From Euryarchaeota archaeon UBA462 (GTDB taxonomy: Archaea; Thermoplasmatota; Poseidoniia; Poseidoniales; Thalassarchaeaceae), in assembly GCA_002506755.1 (NCBI GenBank), contig DAYD01000013.1:86167-150166 (forward strand): a stretch of DNA of 64,000 nt, read 5' to 3'. The notes below the pieces were generated by a model, which made no database searches, was not told the origin of the DNA, and was given only the letters and a program-made list of their open reading frames with translations. The position numbers and the translations under genes were made by a program. Positions 9,429 through 18,063 of this stretch are shown here, piece after piece. How positions within the stretch are numbered: position 1 is the stretch's first letter; each line of letters begins with the position of its first letter.

Positions 9429-9482
9429 TAAGATATCATACAGTCCTACGAGTTTTCTAATCGATTTTTGGGAGGTTAATCA

Positions 9483-10034
9483 GTGGATATTGTAACTCAC
9501 GGCTTGGTTGGTCTTTCCCTTGGGGAATTGGCACCTAAGAAAACCAAATACAGGAGATCAATTGGCCTATTTTTCGGGATCTTGCCAGACATCACGAATC
9601 TTGTTTTTGTTCACCCATACCTTGGATGGATGGCCGGACATAAGATTCCATTTGCCACACCTCAGGACTTCATCGAATTTCCACAAATTCTAGATCATTG
9701 GACTTACCATTCTTGGTTGTTAACTCACAGTTTGTTATTCTGGGCAATTGTATTCCTCCCTTTCTGGAATAAGGGCTTTGGGGCAAGACTGGCTAGTTTG
9801 TCATATGCCTCTCATATTGTTCTGGATATACCGTCTCACTCTGGAATTTACGGCCTCGAACCATTTTATCCTATTCCTTACATATTTGACGGATGGTTTG
9901 ATGCATGGCTCTGGGGACCAGGACCGATTTTAGGAAGTATAAGTTTGGCCTCAATCACGTATTTAGCTATCCGCAGAATTAGAAACTCATTCCTTTGGCC
10001 CTCAGAACGCTCGGTAATTTCTAACAGTCCCTAA
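9483..10034 (+). CDS. Membrane-bound metal-dependent hydrolase-like protein (DUF457/YdjM type)
   Basis: Small polytopic membrane protein. The N-terminal MDIVTHGLVGLSLGE and the later GILPDITN and SHIVLDIPSHS carry the conserved His/Asp residues of the YbcI/YdjM (DUF457) family, proposed to be membrane-associated zinc hydrolases. About four to five hydrophobic segments are visible. The start is GTG at 9483, preceded by GGGAGG, a good ribosome-binding site. The biochemical role of this family is not established. Confidence 0.7.
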   Translation: MDIVTHGLVGLSLGELAPKKTKYRRSIGLFFGILPDITNLVFVHPYLGWMAGHKIPFATPQDFIEFPQILDHWTYHSWLLTHSLLFWAIVFLPFWNKGFGARLASLSYASHIVLDIPSHSGIYGLEPFYPIPYIFDGWFDAWLWGPGPILGSISLASITYLAIRRIRNSFLWPSERSVISNSP

Positions 10035-10188
10035 TCGAAAATAAACACTGTTTGAAGTACTCTTCTCACTAACAGTTAGGTATGGATGCGAATACATGCC
10101 TATTAGTTTCGGAACCCGGTAGGAGAATGAGAATTTTGAAGGGAAGACCGAGAAAAGGCCTACTGTGAAGAGATCAACAAAACATATC

Positions 10189-11169
10189 TCAACTTGACAA
10201 AGACTCTCCGAGTCTGGCCATTATGGTTGTTGCCGACTCGATGCTGTTGATCGTTTCTACGCTTTTGCCCGCCGACCATATATCATTGTCGGATCTGGAG
10301 CCTTTGGACATTTTTTTCCATCTCCTAAAGGATAGGATATTCAATAACCATCTCGTTTTGTGTTTAAGTTTACCAGAAAGCAGTCTTCTAACTAGCCAGG
10401 AGTTCTCTCTCTTGTAGCCCGGGGTTTTGATCACAGAAACCGGTACTCCGGTAAGCTTGAGGGTCCAGTCGATATCATCCTCTGATGACTCAATTATCGC
10501 CTGTTTGTATTCCTGTGGCATACTACACTCTGTTGTTGCAATAAACCTAGTACCCATCTGCACCCCATCATAACCAATCCTCAAAGCCTCCTTCAATTCC
10601 TCTTCACTACCTACTCCTCCCGCACAAATGAGGGGAAGTCCGAGGTCGGACAAGTCAACAAACATCTTCTCCATACCGTCTGCACCCAGATGGCCACCAG
10701 CTCTATTATTGACGCAGATCAGCCCGTCTACTCCGCATTCTACTCCCTTCTCGGCATGATATCTGGTGGTTACATCATGGTAGACATAACCTCCCCTATC
10801 ATGCACTCTTTCACATACCCAGTCTGGCTTACCCAGCGAGGTAACAAAAAATCTTACTCCCTCATCCAGAGCTATATCTATCCAATCAGACATCCTTTGG
10901 AGATATTTTTCATTACCCTTCTCTATCAGTGCATTGAATCCAATTGGTTTGTTAGTTTGAGATCTAATTTGCCTAATTCCGTTGATCAGGCCCTGATTCA
11001 GGTCCGGCTTATCATATCCGTGAACCACAGTTAGAGAAACTGGTTGAATTATGGCCATACCACCCCCGTTTGCAGCTGCTGCGACCAGCTCCGGATTAGA
11101 GCATGGATACATGGCACCACAGATTATTGGATATTTTACGCCTGAGTCCTCTGTTAGTCTCGTTTTCAC
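10189..11169 (-). CDS. Nitronate monooxygenase / 2-nitropropane dioxygenase family flavoenzyme
   Basis: FMN-dependent TIM-barrel enzyme. It has PIICGAMYPCSNPELVAAA at the N-terminus, the phosphate-binding ICAGGVGSEEE, then a YDGVQMGTRFIAT segment, and a RAGGHLG motif typical of the family that includes nitronate monooxygenase and FabK-type enoyl reductase. I place the start at GTG 11169 because GGGAGG lies just upstream and the gene then begins two bases after the preceding stop; the frame also extends up to 11214 with overlap. The C-terminal 60 residues (LLSGKLKHKTRW...) go beyond the barrel and are basic. The substrate is uncertain. Confidence 0.8.
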   Translation of the reverse strand: MKTRLTEDSGVKYPIICGAMYPCSNPELVAAAANGGGMAIIQPVSLTVVHGYDKPDLNQGLINGIRQIRSQTNKPIGFNALIEKGNEKYLQRMSDWIDIALDEGVRFFVTSLGKPDWVCERVHDRGGYVYHDVTTRYHAEKGVECGVDGLICVNNRAGGHLGADGMEKMFVDLSDLGLPLICAGGVGSEEELKEALRIGYDGVQMGTRFIATTECSMPQEYKQAIIESSEDDIDWTLKLTGVPVSVIKTPGYKRENSWLVRRLLSGKLKHKTRWLLNILSFRRWKKMSKGSRSDNDIWSAGKSVETINSIESATTIMARLGESLSS

Positions 11170-11171
11170 AC

Positions 11172-11672
11172 TCAGTCCTCCCTGATTACTAGAAAATTCC
11201 ATTTGAAAACCCACTCAGAAACAATGTCTCCATTAGAATCCCTTCCGACTGAAGTCAGATCAACGTTCACTGGTTTTCCCGTGATCATGCTTTCCTCTAT
11301 TGCTGACCTTGCGAGATTCCCATCCTCGGAGGTGAACGTAATTTTCCCTTTAGCCTTCTTTGTAAACTTGGCCTCTTGGCCAGCTACTAGAGTCCGAGTC
11401 TTTTCTGGCATTGACCTCACAAGAGCTAGGGGGTATCCCCCAGTTGATAGTTCTGCACCCATTCCTTGAACAGCCCAGTACATACTGTTGAAGGGATTTT
11501 GTGACCTCCAACCTCCCGGAATGGAAATAACACAAGTCTCAGAGTCTAGCTTTTCCATTTTCAGTCCTGAGAATCGCGATGCTGGGAACTTCCAGAATGT
11601 CCACATCATGAACCTGAAAGGTGAAATTATTTTCCTAATTTCGTTAGTCACCCTCTCCTCGACGATAGGCAC
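11172..11672 (-). CDS. Hotdog-fold (DUF4442-like) putative thioesterase
   Basis: A 166-residue protein starting at GTG 11672. The segment RSQNPFNSMYWAVQGMGAEL resembles the NPF...A..A.AE stretch of DUF4442/PaaI-like hotdog proteins, and a later AKFTKKAKGKITFTSED fits their beta-sheet core. These proteins usually hydrolyse acyl-CoA thioesters. It sits directly upstream of the nitronate monooxygenase family gene (2-base gap) and is divergent from an acyl-CoA dehydrogenase, consistent with acyl-CoA metabolism. The assignment rests on weak similarity. Confidence 0.55.
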   Translation of the reverse strand: MPIVEERVTNEIRKIISPFRFMMWTFWKFPASRFSGLKMEKLDSETCVISIPGGWRSQNPFNSMYWAVQGMGAELSTGGYPLALVRSMPEKTRTLVAGQEAKFTKKAKGKITFTSEDGNLARSAIEESMITGKPVNVDLTSVGRDSNGDIVSEWVFKWNFLVIRED

Positions 11673-11803
11673 GAAGTACCCACATGGCCTAATTAGAAGA
11701 ATAATGTGGTGCAGGAATAATTGAAAATAGTGAGTAATCTACACTTGGTGCAAAAAGAGCAAGACCAGAAATCACTCATATACTGTTGATTGGTGGTTTA
11801 GCC

Positions 11804-12949
11804 ATGGTTGATTTTACACTGAGCGAAGAGCAACTTATGATTCGTGACATGGCAAGGGAGTTTTGCGACGAGGAAGTAATTCCCTACGCAGAGGAATGGG
11901 ATAGGGATGGAACCTACCCACTAGAGAAAATAAAGAAAGCCCACGAATTAGGACTCCTAAATGTCACGATACCTGAGAAATATGGTGGACAAGGTATGTC
12001 TGCCTTGGACGAGATCATTATTTGCGAAGAGATCTCAAGAGGCGACCCCGGTTTTGGAACAGCAGCTTACCATACCATGTTGGCAACCTTGCCAATCCTC
12101 ACCGGAGGTACTGAGGAGCAGAAAAAAGAATATTTCGGGAGAGTTGTGTCAGGTAAGCTAGCCGCATATTGTGTCACAGAACCAGATGCAGGATCAGACG
12201 TCCAGTCCCTGAAGACAGAAGCTATCAAGGATGGAGATGAATACGTAATAAATGGAAGCAAGGCATGGATTTCTGGCGCAGGATATGCGAACTGGTTTTT
12301 CGTGCTAGCCTACACAGATAAGGCGGCAGGTTATGGGGGGCTTAGTGGATTCATAGTAGACGCAGATACCCCTGGTATAGAGCTCGGAAAAAAGGAAGTA
12401 AATATGGGTCAGAGATGTTCTGATACGAGAGGAGTTGTGTTTACTGACGTCAGAGTCCCCAAAGATAATCTGGTTGGAGGTATAGAGAACGGAGGTTGGA
12501 TGAATGCGATGAAGGCATTCGATCACTCAAGACCGGCGGTAGCCGCAGGAGCTCTTGGAAACGCTCGAGGGGCTATGGAGGAAGCCTGGAAATACGCGAA
12601 GGAGAGGAAGACTTTCGGAAAGCCTATCTCAGAACACCAATCAATTTCCTTCATGCTCGCCGATATGGCAACAAAAATAGAGGCTGCCAGACTACTAGCC
12701 TACAGTGCTGCTTGTGCGATAGATAGTGGGGAGAGGGCAACTCTAAAGGCGGCACATGCCAAAAGATTCGCTGCAGATATTGGTATGGAGGTCACTACTG
12801 ATGCTGTACAGATTCTGGGCGGATATGGTTATTCGGAAGAATACCCTGTGGCAAGAAGGATGAGAGGAGCCAAGATTTACCAGATTTTTGAAGGAACCAG
12901 TCAAATTCAACGGTTGATCATCGGTCGGGAACTAGACTCAAATTTCTAG
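11804..12949 (+). CDS. Acyl-CoA dehydrogenase
   Basis: FAD-dependent dehydrogenase catalysing the first step of beta-oxidation and passing electrons to ETF. Seen: the N-terminal helical domain (DFTLSEEQLMIRDMAREF), the FAD/substrate motif YCVTEPDAGSDVQS, the WISGAGYANWF segment, and the C-terminal GGYGYSEEYPVAR followed by the catalytic Glu in QIFEGTSQIQR. This Glu position is that of short- and medium-chain enzymes. ATG at 11804 is chosen over an upstream TTG at 11786, and a TATA-like CATATACT lies about 25 bases before it. The last stop overlaps the stop of the convergent SpoU gene in a shared CTAG. Confidence 0.94.
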   Translation: MVDFTLSEEQLMIRDMAREFCDEEVIPYAEEWDRDGTYPLEKIKKAHELGLLNVTIPEKYGGQGMSALDEIIICEEISRGDPGFGTAAYHTMLATLPILTGGTEEQKKEYFGRVVSGKLAAYCVTEPDAGSDVQSLKTEAIKDGDEYVINGSKAWISGAGYANWFFVLAYTDKAAGYGGLSGFIVDADTPGIELGKKEVNMGQRCSDTRGVVFTDVRVPKDNLVGGIENGGWMNAMKAFDHSRPAVAAGALGNARGAMEEAWKYAKERKTFGKPISEHQSISFMLADMATKIEAARLLAYSAACAIDSGERATLKAAHAKRFAADIGMEVTTDAVQILGGYGYSEEYPVARRMRGAKIYQIFEGTSQIQRLIIGRELDSNF

Positions 12950-13662
12950 AATTGTCTCCTCTGCCTCAATGCTTCTGCAGCGACAACAGCCATAGGTGCC
13001 TGAAGGTTGTAGGAGGGGACAAATCCAAACATAGGGACACGCAATACAGAGTCACATTCACCAAGAATCGAATCGGAAATACCTTCTCTCTCCCCTCCTA
13101 CGACGAGAAGAACATCTCCTGTTAGATCCTCTTCCCAGGGCTCTATACTTCCAGTATCTTCCAAAGCAATCACTTTGAAACCTGATGCCTTCGCCAATTG
13201 AACTATCTTTTCACCTCGTACCCAATGAACAGGCATGAACCTATGTGCCTTCATTGAAGCTCTTTTTGCAGACTTCTTCTGGGCGTGGCTTAGGTCCCCG
13301 TCAACAAAGACTGCATTGGAACCACTAACCTCGGCCGTTCGAATAGTGAATCCAATGTTGACCGGGTATCTGGCTCCTGCTAGAAGCCAAGCCAAACCAC
13401 CAGCGGCAAAGATTTCGTCTATACTAGCATTAGGCTTTCTTCCCACCAGTGCCAAAATTGGAGCAGGTTCGGCTCCATTATTCCTCCTAGACATTCTCCA
13501 CATATCATTCTTCGAAGAATCACGAACGGGAATCCCTCTTTCCTCTGCAATTTTTCTAAGCCTAATGACATCAGGTTCTGAACACCCTCTAAGGACTAGC
13601 AGGAGGCTTACTTGTTCAGAACTTAGAGCCCTAGCAACATCTGCCACTCCGCACCTCTGCAC
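12946..13662 (-). CDS. TrmH/SpoU-family RNA 2'-O-methyltransferase
   Basis: SPOUT-class methyltransferase acting on rRNA or tRNA. The three SpoU motifs are present: motif 1 in YPVNIGFTIRTAE (catalytic-loop Asn, Arg), motif 2 in LLVVGGEREGIS and motif 3 in VPMFGFVPSYNLQAPMAVV, which forms the trefoil knot. A further N-terminal 80 residues (ALSSEQVSLLLVLRG...) could be a substrate-binding domain. The start is GTG 13662. The RNA target cannot be determined from sequence. It lies 21 bases downstream of the SOUL gene on the same strand and is convergent with the acyl-CoA dehydrogenase. Confidence 0.85.
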   Translation of the reverse strand: MQRCGVADVARALSSEQVSLLLVLRGCSEPDVIRLRKIAEERGIPVRDSSKNDMWRMSRRNNGAEPAPILALVGRKPNASIDEIFAAGGLAWLLAGARYPVNIGFTIRTAEVSGSNAVFVDGDLSHAQKKSAKRASMKAHRFMPVHWVRGEKIVQLAKASGFKVIALEDTGSIEPWEEDLTGDVLLVVGGEREGISDSILGECDSVLRVPMFGFVPSYNLQAPMAVVAAEALRQRRQF

Positions 13663-13683
13663 ACTTGCAGCCGTGGGTCCGGA

Positions 13684-14223
13684 TTAATCTGTTTTGGGTT
13701 GCTCCATTTCTATTGGAATGAGAATTTCGTTTCTTCTTAAGAATGGTAATGTGGTGTTGGGGTTGTCATATATTGCTAGTAGCGCCGGCCCTGTGATTTT
13801 CAATCCCTTACTCTCAATCATTGTACTAAGCCTTCTTATCAGCCTTTTAGACTTCCTAGGCCCAGAAAGACCTGAGAATTTCAAAGCACAGAATCCCCCA
13901 CCTTCTTGTCTTTCTAGTTGAATACCCTCATCATTTGGAAGGGGGAGGCTATTTTCCGAATATTCTGATGGCATTGTAAATGCCATCATCATTCCACCAT
14001 CCCCCTCCCAGATGTGGACAGGAGCTGTCATTGCTATCATCTCATTCCTGTTGTTCCCCCCGAAAATATATCCTGCAATCCTCCTGAACCCCCCACTTGA
14101 CCCTCTCCAATCTTTCCCGGTCGTTCTTACTCGAGCTTGAACTGTGTCCGAGTAAAACCTGATCTCGAAACCACGATGTTTTGAGATTACCACAAACTCA
14201 GGCTCTTCGTAGGTGACTCCCAT
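13684..14223 (-). CDS. SOUL family haem-binding protein
   Basis: Member of the SOUL/HBP family of small haem-binding proteins. The start region YEEPEFVVISKHRGFEIRFY matches the family opening, followed by FRRIAGYIFGGNNRNEMIAMTAPV, the strongest family motif (IF..N....I.MT.PV), and FTMPSEYS. ATG at 14223 (MGVTYEEPEF) is chosen because a TATA-like run lies 25 bases upstream; the frame extends 7 codons further. A possible hydrophobic leader would be included with the longer form (MFLLPLSMG). The role in archaea is unknown; haem handling is plausible given ctaA/ctaB in the window. Confidence 0.88.
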   Translation of the reverse strand: MGVTYEEPEFVVISKHRGFEIRFYSDTVQARVRTTGKDWRGSSGGFRRIAGYIFGGNNRNEMIAMTAPVHIWEGDGGMMMAFTMPSEYSENSLPLPNDEGIQLERQEGGGFCALKFSGLSGPRKSKRLIRRLSTMIESKGLKITGPALLAIYDNPNTTLPFLRRNEILIPIEMEQPKTD

Positions 14224-14244
14224 TGAGAGGGGGAGAAGGAACAC

Positions 14245-14257
14245 GGCTTTATTTTAT
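14245..14257. promoter_or_regulatory. Shared bidirectional TATA-like element
   Basis: The run CTTTATTTTATCA is the only AT-rich element between the divergent SOUL (ATG 14223, minus) and membrane-protein (ATG 14282, plus) genes. Its edges lie about 25 bases from each ATG. Either strand can be read as a TATA box (TTTATTTTAT or GATAAAATAAAG), so one site may serve both genes. Confidence 0.45.
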
Positions 14258-14281
14258 CATGGTATGCTGATTCCAAATGTC

Positions 14282-14833
14282 ATGGATATTTCTCGAAGGC
14301 TCGTACTTGGGTTCACTTTTCTGTTTGGGCCTTTGGTCCTAGTGTCTTATGCATACGGATTGTCCCATGTTGCAGACCCAAATTCCCTTTGGGGAGGAGT
14401 TCCCTTGTCATGGCAAACATACATTGTCCCATTCATGTTCATTGCTGCATTTGGCTTTCTGATGTATTGGTACATAGCATTCTACAAATTAGACGAAACC
14501 ACTCTTTCATCAATGAGGTGGCCATGGGGTATTTCTGACGACAAAGGAGCAAAACGGTTGCTCTTGTCCTATGCTCTATTTCTTATCCCCTCCGCTCTTT
14601 GGATCGAGAGTACTATTTTCCATATTGAGAATAACTACTCATGGACCTTTTTACCAGTAATAGGAACCTTATTCCTTACCTCAATGGGCAATGTTATGTT
14701 AGGACTGTTAGCTTACGGTTCTTACAGGGATGGAGTCGAGGGATCAGGACTAATGATCATGGGGGCAATTTTGCTAGCAATCCAATGTATTCTTAATGAC
14801 TTCATAATATGGGTTTACAACTTCCCTTGGTAA
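14282..14833 (+). CDS. Six-helix integral membrane protein, unknown function
   Basis: I do not recognise a family. The translation from ATG 14282 (MDISRRLVLGFTFLFGP) shows about five or six hydrophobic segments separated by short loops, with no clear catalytic motif. Earlier in-frame starts exist (GTG 14213, ATG 14264), but the TATA-like run at 14245-14257 is 25 bases before 14282 and supports this start. It is followed after 48 bases by the sodium:solute symporter on the same strand, so it may belong to that transcription unit. Confidence 0.65.
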   Translation: MDISRRLVLGFTFLFGPLVLVSYAYGLSHVADPNSLWGGVPLSWQTYIVPFMFIAAFGFLMYWYIAFYKLDETTLSSMRWPWGISDDKGAKRLLLSYALFLIPSALWIESTIFHIENNYSWTFLPVIGTLFLTSMGNVMLGLLAYGSYRDGVEGSGLMIMGAILLAIQCILNDFIIWVYNFPW

Positions 14834-14881
14834 TCCCCCTACTCACAGACATCATAATGCTGGGGGTCCCCTCCGAGATAC

Positions 14882-16579
14882 ATGTCTTCTGCGTGGATCA
14901 TCGTTTCCGCATATGCAATTGCAATGATTCTATTTGCTATTTGGGCCAGACGAGATTTGGGAAATGGAGACGAATCTTACTACTTGGCTGGAAGAGGACT
15001 GAATGGACCAATCTTGTTAGTTACTATGGCAGCAACCAACTTTAGTGCATTTACGGTATATGGCTCAAGTGGTGCCGCATATAGAGTAGGACTATCCTTT
15101 CTACCGATAATGGCATTTGGGACAGGCTTCATGGCCGTCTCGATGTTTGTATTGGGAAGGAGAATTCGAGCTAGGTCAATCCAACATGGGGCAATCACTG
15201 CACCCGAGATGGTTAGAGGCCAAACCGGATCTAGAAACGCCCAAATCACCATGGCATCAATTCTTGTTGTGGCAACAATTCCTTATTTGGCTCTCCAACC
15301 TAGAGCGGCAGGCATAGTAGTCTCTGCACTTTTTGGAGGACCTGAGTGGGTAGGAGCTATCCTTGTGACGGCTCTGGTAGTTGGGTATACGCTAACAGGT
15401 GGCCTGAAGGCAGTTGTTAGGACTGATGTTGCCCAAGGAGCAGTAGCTCTGGTGTTGCTTTGGATAGGTCTGGCATTGGTAGTAGGAGATGCGGGTGGTA
15501 TCGAGGCCGCCATGGACAGTATAAGATCTAACGATGACACCTCAAGACTCCTATACAGAGAAGGAAATTATGTCTTGTTAGTCTGGACAAGCACAATGCT
15601 ATTGTGGCTTTTCGCTGACCCAATGTTTCCCCAGCTATATCAGCGACTTTGCGCAGCAGATAGCGATGAATCCATAGGAAAGATGGCTACCTTATACCCA
15701 GCAGTAGCATGGTTGGCTTTCCTCCCACCAATAATGATCGGGATTATTGGCCACATTAGATACCCCGGTCTGGACAGATCTGGATCTGACAACATCCTAC
15801 CGACTATGATTATGGAAATTGGAGGGGAATGGCTTGGGGGACTGGTCCTTGTTGCAGGCCTTGCAGCTCTAATGTCAACCATGGACTCCCAGCTCTTAGC
15901 TACTGGTTCATTGGTCACAAGAGACCTAATCCCAAAAGGTAGCCTGTGGCAGGATGAGATAGGTGATCTGGGCGATTCTGTTGAGGGGATAGAGACGCAA
16001 GGAGGGGAGAATCCTACAATTTCAAGAGAATCGGTAATAATTAGTTTGGCAATAATCGGTCTTATTCTTTCCCTTTGGTCAGATCTCTCAATTCTCGATT
16101 TGGGGCTTCTTGCATTCTCAATGTATGCGGTCATGTTCCCTTCGGTATTTGCCACAGCCTTTTCTGACAACATAGATGGCCGATCCGTCATCTGTTCCAT
16201 ATTAGCGGGTGAAGCGGTTGTTTTTCTTGCATTATTTTCCCCAGAATCATTTGATGGTTGGTATATCCAACCTGTGAAGGCTGCAGTTCCCACTGTAGTA
16301 GTCCCATCGTTAGCTGCGGCAATATTCACTCTGCTAGCTTCTCAGTATACATTCACCAGGAACCGATTGACATTGGAAAGTATGTGGTCAGGATCAAATG
16401 AAGCTCTATATCTATTGGGGTTGACAGGCATTTTTGTACTAGCTCAAGATATTTGGTGGTGGGATGAGGCCTCAGGATATGCACTTGGCTTGCCAATCTG
16501 GATCTGGTGGGCATTCGGTTTGTCCATCTCCCAAACAGCCATCATGGCAAAATGGACATGGAGAAGACCTAACAATTAG
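14882..16579 (+). CDS. Sodium:solute symporter (SSS family)
   Basis: Na+-coupled uptake carrier with the LeuT-like fold. About 13 membrane helices over 565 residues match the family. Diagnostic segments are GGLKAVVRTDVAQGAV after the fifth helix region and LMSTMDSQLLATGSLVTRD, which contains residues of the second Na+ site. A hydrophilic loop (about residues 358-385, with Glu/Gly) precedes the last helices. The substrate (sugar, amino acid, proline, pantothenate or other) cannot be inferred. The gene follows the unknown membrane protein and precedes a small membrane protein and endonuclease III. Confidence 0.9.
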   Translation: MSSAWIIVSAYAIAMILFAIWARRDLGNGDESYYLAGRGLNGPILLVTMAATNFSAFTVYGSSGAAYRVGLSFLPIMAFGTGFMAVSMFVLGRRIRARSIQHGAITAPEMVRGQTGSRNAQITMASILVVATIPYLALQPRAAGIVVSALFGGPEWVGAILVTALVVGYTLTGGLKAVVRTDVAQGAVALVLLWIGLALVVGDAGGIEAAMDSIRSNDDTSRLLYREGNYVLLVWTSTMLLWLFADPMFPQLYQRLCAADSDESIGKMATLYPAVAWLAFLPPIMIGIIGHIRYPGLDRSGSDNILPTMIMEIGGEWLGGLVLVAGLAALMSTMDSQLLATGSLVTRDLIPKGSLWQDEIGDLGDSVEGIETQGGENPTISRESVIISLAIIGLILSLWSDLSILDLGLLAFSMYAVMFPSVFATAFSDNIDGRSVICSILAGEAVVFLALFSPESFDGWYIQPVKAAVPTVVVPSLAAAIFTLLASQYTFTRNRLTLESMWSGSNEALYLLGLTGIFVLAQDIWWWDEASGYALGLPIWIWWAFGLSISQTAIMAKWTWRRPNN

Positions 16580-16608
16580 GGCAATCCTCTCGGATTGGTG
16601 AATTGATT

Positions 16609-16812
16609 ATGGGTTTGGGAAGAGCACTAGTGTTCGGGTCATTGGGAGCAGTTCCAGGCCTGATTCTTGCCGTCATAGGTTGGGTAATTAGCGGAGGATC
16701 AGAAGAGTGGGGTGCTGAGATGTACTTGGTTTGCTATATCCCATTCTTTGGTTGTATTGTAGCAGGGATGATTATCGGATGGAGGGAAGACATTCGAGGA
16801 GTGGAGGACTGA
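16609..16812 (+). CDS. Small two-helix membrane protein
   Basis: A 67-residue protein from ATG 16609 with two hydrophobic stretches (GALVFGSLGAVPGLILAVIGW-like and YLVCYIPFFGCIVAGMIIG) and a charged tail (REDIRGVED). An in-frame TTG at 16603 is also possible. It lies 29 bases after the symporter, and its stop is two bases from the start of endonuclease III, whose ribosome-binding site GGAGG lies inside its last codons. That tight packing supports it being a real gene. No family is recognised; a small accessory subunit of the symporter is possible but unproven. Confidence 0.6.
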   Translation: MGLGRALVFGSLGAVPGLILAVIGWVISGGSEEWGAEMYLVCYIPFFGCIVAGMIIGWREDIRGVED

Positions 16813-16814
16813 GC

Positions 16815-17462
16815 TTGCGCCGTTCCGAGAAAGCCGAGCTCATTGGCATCAAACTCGACGACTTATACCCGGATACGCCAATACCACTTGATCACAAAGA
16901 CCCATACACACTTCTTGTAGCCGTAATGCTATCCGCGCAAACCACTGACAAAAAGGTTAACGAGGTGACTCCAAATCTATTCAAGGCAGCCAGTACACCT
17001 TCCGATATGGCATCTCTAGGGATTGAAGAGATACATGGATACATCAGAGAGATCGGGTTAGCGCCCACGAAGGCCAAAAATCTCAGTAGGATGGCCCTAC
17101 AAATTTTAGAGGCTGGAGGGGAAGTAAAGGCTGACTGGGAATTTCTAGAATCTCTAGCCGGAGTAGGGCACAAGACAGCTAGCGTGGTAATGGCACAGGC
17201 GTTTGGAATTCCAGCATTCCCGGTTGATACTCATATACATCGTCTAGCGGCAAGATGGGGCCTATCAAATGGGACTAATGTAGAGAGGACAGAAAAAGAC
17301 CTGAAGTCAGTTTTTTCAAAAAATACATGGAATAGGAGACATCTACAAATCATCTATTTTGGAAGAGAATACTGTCCTGCACTTAGGCATGATCTAAGGT
17401 CTTGCCCAATATGCTCATGGGCGGCAACTAAGAAGAGGATAAAAGAGGAAATGGGGAGATAG
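16815..17462 (+). CDS. nth: Endonuclease III (DNA glycosylase/AP lyase)
   Basis: Base-excision-repair glycosylase for oxidised pyrimidines. The helix-hairpin-helix LESLAGVGHKTASVV carries the catalytic Lys, and VDTHIHRLAARWGL carries the catalytic Asp. TTG at 16815 is the likely start: GGAGG sits at 16803-16807 with 7-base spacing and family similarity begins at RRSEKAELIG. Odd feature: in the C-terminal [4Fe-4S] loop the Cys spacing seen in E. coli Nth (x6, x2, x5) is broken. Here the region reads YCPALRHDLRSCPICSWA, so the second Cys position is Leu, the fourth is Ala, and a Cys appears at a new place. The cluster may be lost or remodelled. Confidence 0.9.
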   Translation: MRRSEKAELIGIKLDDLYPDTPIPLDHKDPYTLLVAVMLSAQTTDKKVNEVTPNLFKAASTPSDMASLGIEEIHGYIREIGLAPTKAKNLSRMALQILEAGGEVKADWEFLESLAGVGHKTASVVMAQAFGIPAFPVDTHIHRLAARWGLSNGTNVERTEKDLKSVFSKNTWNRRHLQIIYFGREYCPALRHDLRSCPICSWAATKKRIKEEMGR

Positions 17463-18026
17463 ATGGATATTTTTAGAGGAAGAATTACTTCTACCGGATT
17501 CTCCACCGGGCACAGAATAGTAATCGGCGATTGGAGTGAGTCAATACTAGGCGATTTCACAAACGTAATGTGGGCAAAGCCAGATGGGACTAGGGTGCTT
17601 CTTTCACCATCGGCTAAACATGCGGAATACGTTTCTGGAATATATACATTCGAGGAGGTGAGAATCGTAGATTTTGAAGTCAAAAGAGGTAAGAGGGAGA
17701 TTTTTGTTTCCGCAGACGCATTATCAATCAGAATTAGGTGGGGAATTTCTCTAATTATACCTCTTTGGCGTCCACTTTGGTTCATCGCTTCTTTCGAGGC
17801 CTTTTTTGGGAAACTGATTTTCGGAACAATTACCCACGGCAAAACTAGGAATGGGAGAAGAGAGTGGTACTCCGTAAGATCAATTTCCAGAGTTCTAGAT
17901 GCTGAAGGCTCACTAAACGGAGTGAGTATGGGATCGAAGGTGAAGTTTCAGAATACAACTTGTTTCGGCTTCAGTGAACCACCGTCAATGCCTGCTTCAG
18001 TATCTCTGAAGTCGTATATCGAATGA
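17463..18026 (+). CDS. Conserved-looking hypothetical protein
   Basis: A 187-residue protein starting at the ATG immediately after the endonuclease III stop, so probably co-translated. It shows a mixed beta-rich N-terminal half (GRITSTGFSTGHRIVIGDW, then a SPSAKHAEYVSGIYTFEEV segment), one moderately hydrophobic stretch (WGISLIIPLWRPLWFIASFEAFFGKLIFG) that may be a membrane-associated helix pair, and a C-terminal TRNGRREWYSVRSISRV segment. No recognisable catalytic motif. I cannot assign a family or function. Confidence 0.65.
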   Translation: MDIFRGRITSTGFSTGHRIVIGDWSESILGDFTNVMWAKPDGTRVLLSPSAKHAEYVSGIYTFEEVRIVDFEVKRGKREIFVSADALSIRIRWGISLIIPLWRPLWFIASFEAFFGKLIFGTITHGKTRNGRREWYSVRSISRVLDAEGSLNGVSMGSKVKFQNTTCFGFSEPPSMPASVSLKSYIE

Positions 18027-18063
18027 TGGTAGCCTTCATGAATCCTAGACCTCCCGAAGCGCC

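Noticed and set aside
10082..10168. A 28-codon frame in the gap between the DUF457 and nitronate monooxygenase genes
   Set aside because: It begins with ATG and ends with a very basic sequence (RMRILKGRPRKGLL), but there is no promoter or ribosome-binding site I can defend, and such short frames arise by chance.
15640..16329. A 229-codon frame antisense to the sodium:solute symporter
   Set aside because: It covers a well-supported carrier gene on the other strand and has no family motif; it is a reading-frame shadow.
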